The translations under genes and the position numbers were made by a program. From NCBI RefSeq assembly GCF_022712275.1, contig NZ_JALAGU010000037.1:43564-107563 (forward strand): DNA of 64,000 nt, given 5' to 3'. Within the stretch, counting starts at the first letter, position 1. Each line of letters starts with the position of its first letter. Of this stretch, positions 19,286 through 27,163 are shown piece after piece. A model generated the notes under the pieces. That model did no database searches. It was not told the origin of the DNA and saw only the letters and a program-made list of their open reading frames with translations. The stretch comes from Corynebacterium sp. (GTDB lineage Bacteria > Actinomycetota > Actinomycetes > Mycobacteriales > Mycobacteriaceae).

Positions 19286-19960
19286 TCAGGCGTCGTCGGA
19301 GAGGCTGGCACGGATACGCGCCCGCGCGTCATCGAGAGAAGTCGAGGTCGTCTCGGCGGCGGCAGCAGAGTCCCCACGGCGGACCGCGTCGATGAGGTTG
19401 CGCTGGTGGACCAGCAGTTCAGGGGAGACGCCGTCGCTGATGGACCGGCGGGCGCCGGCGATCTTGTAGTGGCGGCAACGGACCCACAATGACAGGATGG
19501 ATTCGGTGAGCACCGGGTTGTCCGCGGCGTCGTAGACCGTCATGAGGATCTCCTCGTCGAGATCCAGGTACCGCACGACATCCCCCTCGTCGAGCGCCTC
19601 CTCCATGGCGGCGAACAGCCGGTCGAGCTCCGCGATGTCCTTCTCCGAGGCTGCCACGGCACCCAGTCGTGCCGCCTCGGTCTCCAGCAGCCGCCGGACG
19701 TTGTAGATGTTGAGCAGCTCGGCGGGCGTGAACTCCTTGACCATCGCACCGCGGTAGGGCTTCGTCTCGACGAGTCCGATCTCCTCGAGACGCTTGATGG
19801 CTTCACGCACCGGCATCACGCTGATACCCAGTTTGTCCGCCAGGTCGCGGATCTGCAGCCGGTCCCCGGCCTCGTACTCGCCGTCGGTGATCGCGGACTG
19901 CAGCGCCTCGAAAGCCATGTCGCCCACACGGGTCGCGGTGTCGAGACGGGTCAGTGCCAT
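19286..19960 (-). CDS. GntR-family regulator, FCD (FadR-like) subfamily
   Basis: About 224 residues from ATG 19960. An N-terminal winged helix (GDRLQIRDLADKLGISVMPVREAIKRLEEIGLVETKPYRGAMV) is followed by an all-helical FCD ligand domain with the metal/ligand-binding pattern D...E (YLDLDEEIL) and two later histidines. FCD proteins bind palindromic operators and release them on binding a carboxylic acid or amino acid. The gene sits between the amine oxidase operon and the symporter, whose surroundings carry TGTGATCACA-type operators, so it is the natural candidate to bind them. It appears leaderless (see 19967). An upstream in-frame start at 19999 would overlap the symporter stop and the -10. 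Confidence 0.85.
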   Translation of the reverse strand: MALTRLDTATRVGDMAFEALQSAITDGEYEAGDRLQIRDLADKLGISVMPVREAIKRLEEIGLVETKPYRGAMVKEFTPAELLNIYNVRRLLETEAARLGAVAASEKDIAELDRLFAAMEEALDEGDVVRYLDLDEEILMTVYDAADNPVLTESILSLWVRCRHYKIAGARRSISDGVSPELLVHQRNLIDAVRRGDSAAAAETTSTSLDDARARIRASLSDDA

Positions 19961-19966
19961 GGGGCG

Positions 19967-19972
19967 AGTATA
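19967..19972 (-). promoter_or_regulatory. -10 element of the GntR gene (leaderless start)
   Basis: TATACT on the minus strand ends six bases before ATG 19960 with no ribosome site between, so transcription would start at or next to the start codon. This also supports 19960 over the upstream in-frame start. Confidence 0.6.
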
Positions 19973-19979
19973 CCGGGGC

Positions 19980-21542
19980 TCAGGATTCCGGAGAGTCATC
20001 CCCGTGCGGATGCGGGGGTTCAGCGTCCCCGGAAGGTGTGGATGTCGAGGTGGTGGCAGGTGCGTCAGGCGAGGCGTGGGACGCTGCCTGTTCCGCGTAC
20101 TCGGGGTGCTTCTCGATGAACTCGTTCTCCCACCAGTCCGCGTCCCTGATCCCGAGCTTCTGTGGGAAGAACACCGGGTCGATCCCCGCCTTGCGCTGAT
20201 CTTCGTAGTCCACGACGACTTTGCGGACCGTCTTGGTCAGGAGTACGACGGCGAACATGTTGAGCCAGGCGAGCAGCGCATAGCCGATGTCGCCGGCCGC
20301 CCAGATGGCATCAGCGCTGATGACCGAACCGATGAAGGCGATGGTCACCGCACCGAGCTTGATGAGTCCCTCGAAGATGCGGTTGTGCTGCTCGCCGAGC
20401 AGGAAGATGAGGTTCGTGGTAGCGACGTAGTAGAAGAAGACCTGTGAGGTGAAGGCGAACAGAAGGATGGCGACAGCAACGAAGATACTGCCGAAACCGC
20501 TGAAGGTTCCGTCGATGGCCTGCTGGACGTAGTTCGGGCCGGCGACGAGGTCCGGGGCACCGTCGACGAGCATCTGGCCGGAGTCCGGGTCCTTGACGCT
20601 GTAGGAGCCGGTGACCACGATCATCAGCGCGGTGGCGGTGCAGATGAGGAACAGGTCGATGTAGATGCTGAAGGCCTGGATGATGCCCTGCTTGCCCGGG
20701 TGGGTCGTGTGGGCCGCGGCGGCGGAGAAGGTGCCCTCACCGAAGCCGGTGGCGGAGGCGAACACCGCACGACGCACGCCCCAGGAGACCGCGAAGCCGA
20801 CGAGTCCGCCGAAGAGCTGGTCGGTGCCCATGCCCGACATGACGATCACACGGATCGCCTCGGGAACCTCGGTGATGTTGGCGCAGATGATGATCCCGGC
20901 GATGAGCAGGTAGCCGATGGCCATGAAGGGGACGACGGACTGCGCGACGTTGACGATGCGCTTGGTCCCGCCGACCACGACGAACCCGAGGATTCCGGCG
21001 ACGACGGTGCCGGTGACCCAGGACGGGATGCTGAACGCCTGGTCCATCGAGGACGCGATGTTGTTGGCCTGGATACCGGGGAAGACGAAACCGTAGCCGA
21101 TCATCGCGGTGAAGGCGATGGTGGCGGCGAGTCCGGGGGCGCGCAGTCCGTACCGGATGTAGTAGGGCATGCCACCGCGGTCTTCACCGTGGATCCGGCG
21201 TTTGAAGGTCTGCGCGAGGACCGCCTCGGCGTAGGCGCAGGTTGATCCGAGAAGACCGGTGATGATCATCCAGAACAGTGCACCAGGGCCGCCCATGGCG
21301 ATGGCGGTGGCGACGCCGGCGATACTGCCGACACCGACGCGGCTCGACATGGTGAGTGCGAGTGTCTGGAAGGAGGTGAGTCCTCCCTCGGTCGATTCGC
21401 CTTCCTTGAGCTGCCGGATCATGTCCGGAAGACGGCGGAACTGGACGCCGCGGGTGATGATCGTGAAGAAGGCGCCGACGGCGAGAGCGACGTAGGCGAG
21501 GGGATTCCAGATCCAGTCGCTGACGCGGGTGAGCATGTCCAT
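19980..21542 (-). CDS. Sodium:alanine/glycine symporter family (AGCS) transporter
   Basis: Imports a small amino acid with Na+. The 520 residues contain about ten membrane segments. Family signatures are visible in SFQTLALTMSSRVGVGSIAGVATAI and GGPGALFWMIITGLLGS (substrate and ion site) and in ASATGFGEGTFSAAAAHT. The C-terminal ~80 residues are a hydrophilic tail rich in Ser/Thr/Pro/Asp, longer than usual. It ends only 20 bp before the GntR start. The promoter zone is shared with the divergent Ldh_2-family gene, where the operator at 21689 lies. The family transports Ala, Gly, Gln or related amino acids, so the catabolic island may degrade an amino acid rather than a polyamine. Confidence 0.88.
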   Translation of the reverse strand: MDMLTRVSDWIWNPLAYVALAVGAFFTIITRGVQFRRLPDMIRQLKEGESTEGGLTSFQTLALTMSSRVGVGSIAGVATAIAMGGPGALFWMIITGLLGSTCAYAEAVLAQTFKRRIHGEDRGGMPYYIRYGLRAPGLAATIAFTAMIGYGFVFPGIQANNIASSMDQAFSIPSWVTGTVVAGILGFVVVGGTKRIVNVAQSVVPFMAIGYLLIAGIIICANITEVPEAIRVIVMSGMGTDQLFGGLVGFAVSWGVRRAVFASATGFGEGTFSAAAAHTTHPGKQGIIQAFSIYIDLFLICTATALMIVVTGSYSVKDPDSGQMLVDGAPDLVAGPNYVQQAIDGTFSGFGSIFVAVAILLFAFTSQVFFYYVATTNLIFLLGEQHNRIFEGLIKLGAVTIAFIGSVISADAIWAAGDIGYALLAWLNMFAVVLLTKTVRKVVVDYEDQRKAGIDPVFFPQKLGIRDADWWENEFIEKHPEYAEQAASHASPDAPATTSTSTPSGDAEPPHPHGDDSPES

Positions 21543-21662
21543 GAGGTCTCCGTCCTGGAGGTGACACCCGCCGGGAAGGATGTGGTCATGTTTTCATCAC
21601 TCAACAATCTGGTCAAGTGCCCTGTTGTCTCGCCAGCTCAGAGAATGTTCGGAAATCTGTCG

Positions 21663-21712
21663 TTGTGCCCGGAGTCACACATGGACTAGTTTTGTGATCA
21701 CACATCACAGCG
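21663..21712 (+). promoter_or_regulatory. Promoter/operator upstream of the Ldh_2-family gene, shared motif copy 2
   Basis: TTGTGC (21663-21668), 18-bp spacer, TAGTTT (21687-21692), followed at once by TTTTGTGATCACACATCAC (21690-21708). The palindrome TGTGATCACA overlaps the predicted start site. The same -35, -10 and operator arrangement recurs at 39290-39334, where 22 consecutive bases are identical. It lies in the 285-bp gap between the divergent symporter and oxidoreductase genes, so it could control both. Confidence 0.65.
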
Positions 21713-21827
21713 ATCTGTGGTGTGCGATGTTGAATTCCCACCACCTTGACACCCGCCGTGGGAGTGACATCATCGATCACATCGCCTGCCAGACCACGTC
21801 CCGGCCATCCCGGGGAAAGGGGGCCTC

Positions 21828-22784
21828 ATGGACCTGACCCCGGAGGAGCTGCACGGACTGTGTGCAGCCGCCGCTGTCCGGGCAGGTGCGGACGCCGCCA
21901 CCGCTGATTCTCTGGCGGCGGCGACCGTCCGCACCGAACTCCGCGGACGCTCCGCTGTCGGAGCATCCCATCTCACCGACCATCTGGACGCGGTCCGCCG
22001 CGGTGCCGTCGACGGCACCGCGGCCCCGGTTGTCGAACGTCGGGGCGCGGTCGTCCGCGTCGACGCCTGCCGTGGCACCGTCCAGCGTGCCGCGGACGAT
22101 GCCCTGCCCGATCTGCTCGATGCGGTGGCTGAGCACGGGGCGGGCATACTCGCCGTCTCGAATTCCTACACCTGCGGGGAACTCGGCGACTACACAGCCA
22201 GGCTCGCTGACCGGGGATACGTCGCACTGGCTGCGGCGAACGCCCCGGCCGCAGTAGCCCTGGGTGATGACGGTGCGCCGGTGATCGGGACGAACCCGGT
22301 GTCGCTTGCTGCCCCGGCAGGGGACCGGCCGTTCCTCATGGACCAGGCGGTCAGTCCGACTGCACTGGTCTCGGTGCAGGCGATGGCGGACGCCGGTGAG
22401 CCGTTGCCGGACGGTTGGGCGGTGGATGGCACCGGAACACCCACCCGGGACGTCACCGCTGCCCTGGCTGGTGCACTTCTTCCGGACGGTGGATACCGGA
22501 CCGGTAACATCGGTCTGGCCGCCGAGGTCCTCGCCGGACTCGCCGGCGGGACCTGGTCACTGGACGCGCCCTCGTTCACTGACGGATCCGAGTGCCCCTC
22601 CACCGGGATGCTGCTCATCGCCATCGACCCGTCGGCGCTTGTCCCGGGCTTCCCGGAACGGCTGGGGGTCCACCTTTCCAGACTGGAACGTGACCATGGC
22701 GTCCACGTTCCCGGGCGGCGGCGCAGTGACGCAAGATCAGTCACCGTCGACGACGGGGTCGTCCGCACACTCGCCGAGGAGTGA
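21828..22784 (+). CDS. Divergent Ldh_2-family (malate/L-lactate dehydrogenase-like) oxidoreductase
   Basis: 318 residues, slightly shorter than the ~340 usual for the family that includes ureidoglycolate dehydrogenase and pyrroline/piperideine-2-carboxylate reductases. GTNPVSLAAP and the NSYTCGELGDY region support the assignment. The two family histidines are missing: the SHG motif is replaced by SAVG (LRGRSAVGAS) and the NSxHFG motif by NSYTCG. The DMATS motif is also altered to DQAVS. The enzyme may therefore use a cyclic imine, or be inactive. The ATG at 21828 has AAAGGGGGCC upstream. It is divergent from the symporter and is followed by the convergent gatD gene. Confidence 0.68.
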   Translation: MDLTPEELHGLCAAAAVRAGADAATADSLAAATVRTELRGRSAVGASHLTDHLDAVRRGAVDGTAAPVVERRGAVVRVDACRGTVQRAADDALPDLLDAVAEHGAGILAVSNSYTCGELGDYTARLADRGYVALAAANAPAAVALGDDGAPVIGTNPVSLAAPAGDRPFLMDQAVSPTALVSVQAMADAGEPLPDGWAVDGTGTPTRDVTAALAGALLPDGGYRTGNIGLAAEVLAGLAGGTWSLDAPSFTDGSECPSTGMLLIAIDPSALVPGFPERLGVHLSRLERDHGVHVPGRRRSDARSVTVDDGVVRTLAEE

Positions 22785-22799
22785 GTACCGGGAAGTGGG

Positions 22800-23600
22800 C
22801 TACGCCTTCATCCGCTCAGCGCGCAGAGTGGCGACCTCACCGGTCAACTGCTCGGCGAAAGCCCCGGTCATCGGCGGCAGGTCGGCCAGCGCGACACCGG
22901 TCGCCTTGGCCAGCAGCAGGTCCGCGAGCTGAGGATTCCGGGCGAGCACCGGGCCGTGCATGTAGGTCGCGATGACCGACCCCTGCACCGCACCCTCGTG
23001 GTAGACCTCGACCTTCGCGGTCTCCGGGCTGAGACCGGCGGTCAGGGCGCCGTGGGCGTCCGTGTTGCCGGTGCCGTGGGTGACATGACCCAGCGGTCGG
23101 GCGTCCGGGCCGAGGATCGTCGCGCCCTGGTGGTTCGCGAACCCGGTGAGCGGCTCGGTGAGCTCTTCCATCCCCGGGGCACGCATGCCCTGCTTCGCCG
23201 GCACCGACTTCAACTCACCGATCATGCGGGTCTGCAGTGACGAGGTCGTCGCGTCGATCAGTCCCAGCCCGTCGACCATCCGGTCGGAGGCCCGGAAACT
23301 GTGGCCGAAGACCTGCAGTCCGGCACAGATCGCCAGGACGGGGCATCCCGCATTGACGGCGCGGGTCATGCCGCCGTCGGCGATGAGATGCTCGGCGGCG
23401 AGGGTCTGGGCGACGTCTTCACCGCCACCGACGGTGTACACGTCGAGGCCCTCGGGCACGGCGTCCCCGAGCGTGATGCGGTGGATCCCGGCGTCGAAGC
23501 CGCGCATCCGCGCCCGCTGCCGCAGGACCAGGGCGTTGCCGTCGTCGCCGTAGGTGCCGAGCACGTCCGGCAGGACCAGTCCGATAGTCAGTTCAGCCAT
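22800..23600 (-). CDS. gatD: Lipid II isoglutaminyl synthase, glutamine amidotransferase subunit
   Basis: Hydrolyses glutamine and passes ammonia to MurT, which amidates the alpha-carboxyl of D-Glu in lipid II. The 266-residue class I amidotransferase of the CobB/CobQ type has the nucleophile Cys92 in ICAGLQVFG and the His215 motif YMHGPVLARNP. The early DVLGTYGDDGNALVL is typical of GatD. Its ATG overlaps the end of murT by eight bases, as expected for an obligate heterodimer. Confidence 0.94.
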   Translation of the reverse strand: MAELTIGLVLPDVLGTYGDDGNALVLRQRARMRGFDAGIHRITLGDAVPEGLDVYTVGGGEDVAQTLAAEHLIADGGMTRAVNAGCPVLAICAGLQVFGHSFRASDRMVDGLGLIDATTSSLQTRMIGELKSVPAKQGMRAPGMEELTEPLTGFANHQGATILGPDARPLGHVTHGTGNTDAHGALTAGLSPETAKVEVYHEGAVQGSVIATYMHGPVLARNPQLADLLLAKATGVALADLPPMTGAFAEQLTGEVATLRAERMKA

Positions 23601-24879
23601 TCTGCTGCTCCTTCTTCGCGGTGTTCTGCACGGCCTTCTTCAGGTCGCGGTTCAGGTCCCGGAAGGCGGTGTAGTTCGCCAGCACCTCGACCCGGCCGGG
23701 CGGGCAGGCGCGCAGGGCGTCCAGCATGTCCGGCACCGTGTCATGCTCCACCCCGGCGTATCCGAGCCGGACCGCCAGGTCGGCGGACCGCTCACCGGAG
23801 GAGACGACCTTCATCCCCTCGAAGTTCTCGAAGACCACATCCCACAGCCAGGACAGGTCCTGACCGTCGGCGACCTGGCCGTTGACCGAGATGACCAGGC
23901 CGTCGGCGGTGCGGTCCACCATCGACAGGGCCTCCTGCCAGCCGGCCGGGTTCTTCGCCAGCAGCAGGTGCACCTCGCGCCCCTCGAAGCTCACCGTCGC
24001 ATAGCGTCCGGCGACATTGTCGACCCGCTCGGCAGCGGCGACGGCGTCCTGCTCGGGGACACCGAGGGCGACGGCGGCGGTGACGGCCTGCGCCGCATTG
24101 CCGCGGTTGGCGTCGCCCGGGAGGGTGAGGTTCAGGTCCCGGTCGCCCTCAGGGGTGTGCAGGCCGGACGGGTCGACCGTCACGCTCGGGGTCGGACGCC
24201 GGAACTCTGAGCCGTCGGCCAGTGGCTTCACCGCGAACCAGTCGGGAGAGCCGTCGGCCTTCTCGGTGCGCACGATCGCACCACCGGTGCGCGGACAGCT
24301 GGTCGAGTCGCCGGTGAAACCGACCCCGGCGGAGACCCACACCACGTTCGGGCAGTCCCAGGCGACCGAGGTGACCTGCACATCGTCACAGTTCGCGATG
24401 ACGGTGAGGTCGGGGTTCGCACTCACGTACTCGCGCAGGACGCGTTCGATCTTGTTGATCTCGCCGACGCGGTCGAGCTGGTCACGCGAGAGATTCAGCA
24501 GCACGAGCACATCGCAGTCGAGCTTCGTCGCGATGTGCGGCACGTGCAGTTCATCGACCTCGAGGACGAGACGCTGGGCATCACGGCCGGCGAGCAGTGC
24601 GGAGATGACACCGGCGTCCATGTTGTCGCCACCGTCGTTGGTGCATACGGTGCCGATGCCGCGGACGGCTTCGGCGAGCATCCGGGTGGTCGTCGACTTG
24701 CCGTTCGTGCCGGTGACGATCGCGCAGGGACGACCCTGCCCGAGCTGTTCCATCAGCTTCGGGTCGATGAAGTCGGCGACGAGACCGCCGATCATGCCGC
24801 CGTTGCCACGGCCGGCCTTGCGGGACGCCCAGGTCGCCAGGTCGGCGGCGCGGACGGCGAATGAGGTGCGCAGACCCAT
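23593..24879 (-). CDS. murT: Lipid II isoglutaminyl synthase, Mur ligase-like subunit
   Basis: ATP-dependent partner of GatD in amidating peptidoglycan precursors. The 428-residue protein has the P-loop VTGTNGKSTTTR (K61), a Mur ligase central domain (VLLNLSRDQLDR) and a C-terminal MurT domain (GMKVVSSGERSADLAVRLGY). Characterised cocci homologues carry a four-cysteine zinc ribbon inserted in the middle domain. Here only parts remain (CDD, CPN, CPRTGG), so the ribbon is probably lost or altered. AAGG precedes the ATG. The upstream dnaQ-like gene ends 13 bp before, so the three may be co-transcribed. Confidence 0.92.
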   Translation of the reverse strand: MGLRTSFAVRAADLATWASRKAGRGNGGMIGGLVADFIDPKLMEQLGQGRPCAIVTGTNGKSTTTRMLAEAVRGIGTVCTNDGGDNMDAGVISALLAGRDAQRLVLEVDELHVPHIATKLDCDVLVLLNLSRDQLDRVGEINKIERVLREYVSANPDLTVIANCDDVQVTSVAWDCPNVVWVSAGVGFTGDSTSCPRTGGAIVRTEKADGSPDWFAVKPLADGSEFRRPTPSVTVDPSGLHTPEGDRDLNLTLPGDANRGNAAQAVTAAVALGVPEQDAVAAAERVDNVAGRYATVSFEGREVHLLLAKNPAGWQEALSMVDRTADGLVISVNGQVADGQDLSWLWDVVFENFEGMKVVSSGERSADLAVRLGYAGVEHDTVPDMLDALRACPPGRVEVLANYTAFRDLNRDLKKAVQNTAKKEQQNG

Positions 24880-24892
24880 CAGATCACCTTAT

Positions 24893-26833
24893 CTACTTGG
24901 ACTGGTTGGACTGGTTGGACCGGTTGGACTGGTTGGATCGGCGGTTCGCCCCGGAACGACGCCGACGCCGTGCCCCGGAACGGTTCGATCCCGACCCGGA
25001 GCTCCCGCCGGAACCCTGCTTCTTCTGGCCCTGCTTCTTCTGCTGCCCGCCGCCGGAATTCCCGGAGGACCGTCGTCGGTTACGGTTGCGGTTCCGGTTC
25101 CCTGAGGAACCGTTGGATCCGGAGCCGGAGGACGCGGTGGAGTTCCCGGAACCGGAGGCAGGGCCGGTTCCACCGTCGTTGCCGCGGGCTTCGCCGTGCT
25201 GCTGCGGTTGGCGGATCGGGGTACGACGGTTCGACTGCGCAGACCCCTGACGGCCACCCTGGTTCCCACTCTGGCGTCCGCCCTGGCGGTTGCCCTGCTT
25301 CTTGCGCGGGCGACCCTGGCTGCCGCGCTGCGGTGCGGGAATGCGGGGTGTGGCGGGGCGCGTCTCCGGCTCACCGGTGGACGGTGTCCCGGGCTCCACG
25401 TCCTCGAGGGCGTCGAAGAACCCGGTGTCGGTGAACAGGGGGATGTTCTTGCGGTGCGCGTGCATCGCTTTACCACGCAGCTCATGGTTGGCGTTGCACA
25501 CCACGAGGCTGGAGGTCCGGTTCAGCTTCTCGCTGTAGACCAGGCCGGCACGGAGGCCCGCGGAGATGATCTCGTCGGGATCTGTGGCGACATCGGGGCT
25601 GACCACGAACTCCATGCCCTCGGTGAGTCGACGGTCCTCACCGGGCGTACCGGGGTTGGCGTAGGGACGCGGGGTCGTGGTGGCGTCCACCCGGACGGTG
25701 GAACGTTGCAGACCGAACCGGTCGGCGGTGAGGTCGGCGGGCACCGCGGACTGGATGATGCCGCGACCGGCGTCCGCCAGGTCCTCCTGCACGAGGTGCA
25801 GCGGAAGGAGGATACGTGCATCGGCGAGGAGGAGTTCATCGGCGCCGGTGTCGGTGCGCGCGTCGGAGGCGACGGCCCCGAGGTCAGGGAGGGTGTCGGC
25901 GGCCAGTTCCAGGCCTTCGGTATCGCGGTAGTGTGCGGCGATACTGCGCAGCCGCGGGTCGATGACAGGCACCGACTGGCGGCGGGCGGTGGTCATCGTG
26001 TCGACGATGCGCTCGGGGACCGGCACGGCGATCTTGCGGGGACGCCGGGAGTTGCGTCGGCGGCCACGGTTGGCGCCCTGCGGGGCCGACCGGTTGGCGG
26101 CACGCTGGGCGCGACGGTACTCCTGGATAATGAAACCCCAGGTCAGTGTGGTTCCGTGGCAGATGACGGTACGGCCGTCGAGCAGGTTGAACAACAGCGG
26201 GGCGACGGTCGCGAACCCGGGGGCCTGGCCGAGGTCGGCCTCGGTGTAGCCGTGGAGGTGCCACGGGCCGGGGTCTTCGCCGGGGTTGATCTGCTGGACG
26301 ACGCCGGTGAGCTCGGTCGTGCCGGCGTCGGTCGCTGAGCCGGTGCTGCCGGAGAGATCGCTGCCGTCGCTGCAGGCCGGGCGGTTGCCGGTGAAACTGA
26401 CCGGGGTGCCCTCGGCGTCGTAGAGCACGGCGGCGACGGCGACCAGTCGCGAGGTCGTGGGGTGGATACCCGACGCCGCGACAGTCAGCGCGACGAAGGG
26501 GGCGGTCTCGGCGTCGGGGATCTCGCCGTGGAAGGTCTTGGGGACGCGCGTCGGACGGTTCTGCTGGTCCGCCCGTCCGTTGCCGACGTTGTTGCTCCGG
26601 TCGGACGCGGTGGTCTCGGTGGTGGCGTCGTCGGCGGCCTGCGCGGAGTTCTTGGTGCCCTGCGTCCGCTGGTTCTTCTGCGCGGTCTGCTGCACATCCT
26701 GCGAGGGGGGAGCGGCGCGGCGGTGGACCTGGCGGCGACGCCGACGCCGGGAGCGTCCGGCCGCAGAGGTTCCGGAACCCCCGGTGGTCCCGGAATTCCC
26801 GGCGCTGTCGTTGTCCGGGCCCGTGGAAGTCAT
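24893..26833 (-). CDS. DnaQ-like exonuclease-fold protein with degenerate active site and BRCT-like region
   Basis: 646 residues. A disordered basic N-terminus (six consecutive arginines in GRSRRRRRRQ) precedes an exonuclease-like fold (~110-310) and then a BRCT-like segment (~420-500; GMEFVVSPDV, NRTSSLVVCNANHELRGKAM). A ~150-residue Gly/Asn/Gln/Arg/Ser tail follows. The fold matches corynebacterial proteins annotated as DNA polymerase III epsilon next to leuA. However, the DxE motif reads ALTVAASG and the HNAxFD motif reads CHGTTLTWGF, so catalytic acidic residues are missing. A nucleic-acid-binding role is likelier than exonuclease activity. TATGAT six bases before the ATG indicates a leaderless mRNA. 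The last codons are a 9-bp tandem repeat. Confidence 0.7.
   Translation of the reverse strand: MTSTGPDNDSAGNSGTTGGSGTSAAGRSRRRRRRQVHRRAAPPSQDVQQTAQKNQRTQGTKNSAQAADDATTETTASDRSNNVGNGRADQQNRPTRVPKTFHGEIPDAETAPFVALTVAASGIHPTTSRLVAVAAVLYDAEGTPVSFTGNRPACSDGSDLSGSTGSATDAGTTELTGVVQQINPGEDPGPWHLHGYTEADLGQAPGFATVAPLLFNLLDGRTVICHGTTLTWGFIIQEYRRAQRAANRSAPQGANRGRRRNSRRPRKIAVPVPERIVDTMTTARRQSVPVIDPRLRSIAAHYRDTEGLELAADTLPDLGAVASDARTDTGADELLLADARILLPLHLVQEDLADAGRGIIQSAVPADLTADRFGLQRSTVRVDATTTPRPYANPGTPGEDRRLTEGMEFVVSPDVATDPDEIISAGLRAGLVYSEKLNRTSSLVVCNANHELRGKAMHAHRKNIPLFTDTGFFDALEDVEPGTPSTGEPETRPATPRIPAPQRGSQGRPRKKQGNRQGGRQSGNQGGRQGSAQSNRRTPIRQPQQHGEARGNDGGTGPASGSGNSTASSGSGSNGSSGNRNRNRNRRRSSGNSGGGQQKKQGQKKQGSGGSSGSGSNRSGARRRRRSGANRRSNQSNRSNQSNQSK
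24897..24941. repeat. 9-bp in-frame tandem repeat at the 3' end of the DnaQ-like gene
   Basis: Five copies of TTGGACTGG (two with one change) directly precede the stop codon. On the coding strand they give repeating Asn-Gln-Ser/Asn-Arg-Ser triplets. The unit is a multiple of three, so copy-number change would alter only the length of the disordered tail. Confidence 0.88.
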
Positions 26834-26927
26834 GGAGCCATCATACTGTCCGGGTCCGGTACGGGGTGAAGCACCGCAGCATTCGGGTGAGGATCAGGGG
26901 CGAGGATCAGGGCCGTGCCACCCGTCA

Positions 26928-27024
26928 CTGCGCCATCAGGTTGAATGTGGCGCCATCCGGCTGTGTCGATCCCGGCGGAAAACCGACACAACCGGATGGC
27001 GCTGGACCGTATCCGATGGCGCAG
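26928..27024. repeat. Nested inverted repeat in the dnaQ-like/leuA gap
   Basis: Outer arms CTGCGCCATC (26928-26937) and GATGGCGCAG (27015-27024) are perfect. Inner arms of 19 bp (26950-26968 and 26984-27002) match at 18 positions around a 15-base loop. The core GCGCCATC thus occurs four times, two per strand. It may end leuA transcription, or be a small palindromic element. The rest of the 330-bp gap (26834-27163) holds no gene that I can support. Confidence 0.7.
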
Positions 27025-27163
27025 ACAGGGAGGGCAGGGGCGACACGGTGACAGAGAGGCTCAGACCTGGCACACAAAAGGAAGGCACGGCCCCGGGTGG
27101 GGACGGTGCCTCCCTGAATGCTGCGTCGGTGCCACGCCACTACAGGACGCGGTGTGCTGCGAC

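Noticed and set aside
27001..27163. A possible short gene in the leuA-dnaQ-like gap
   Set aside because: Open frames there are built from the inverted repeat and show no ribosome site or normal composition.
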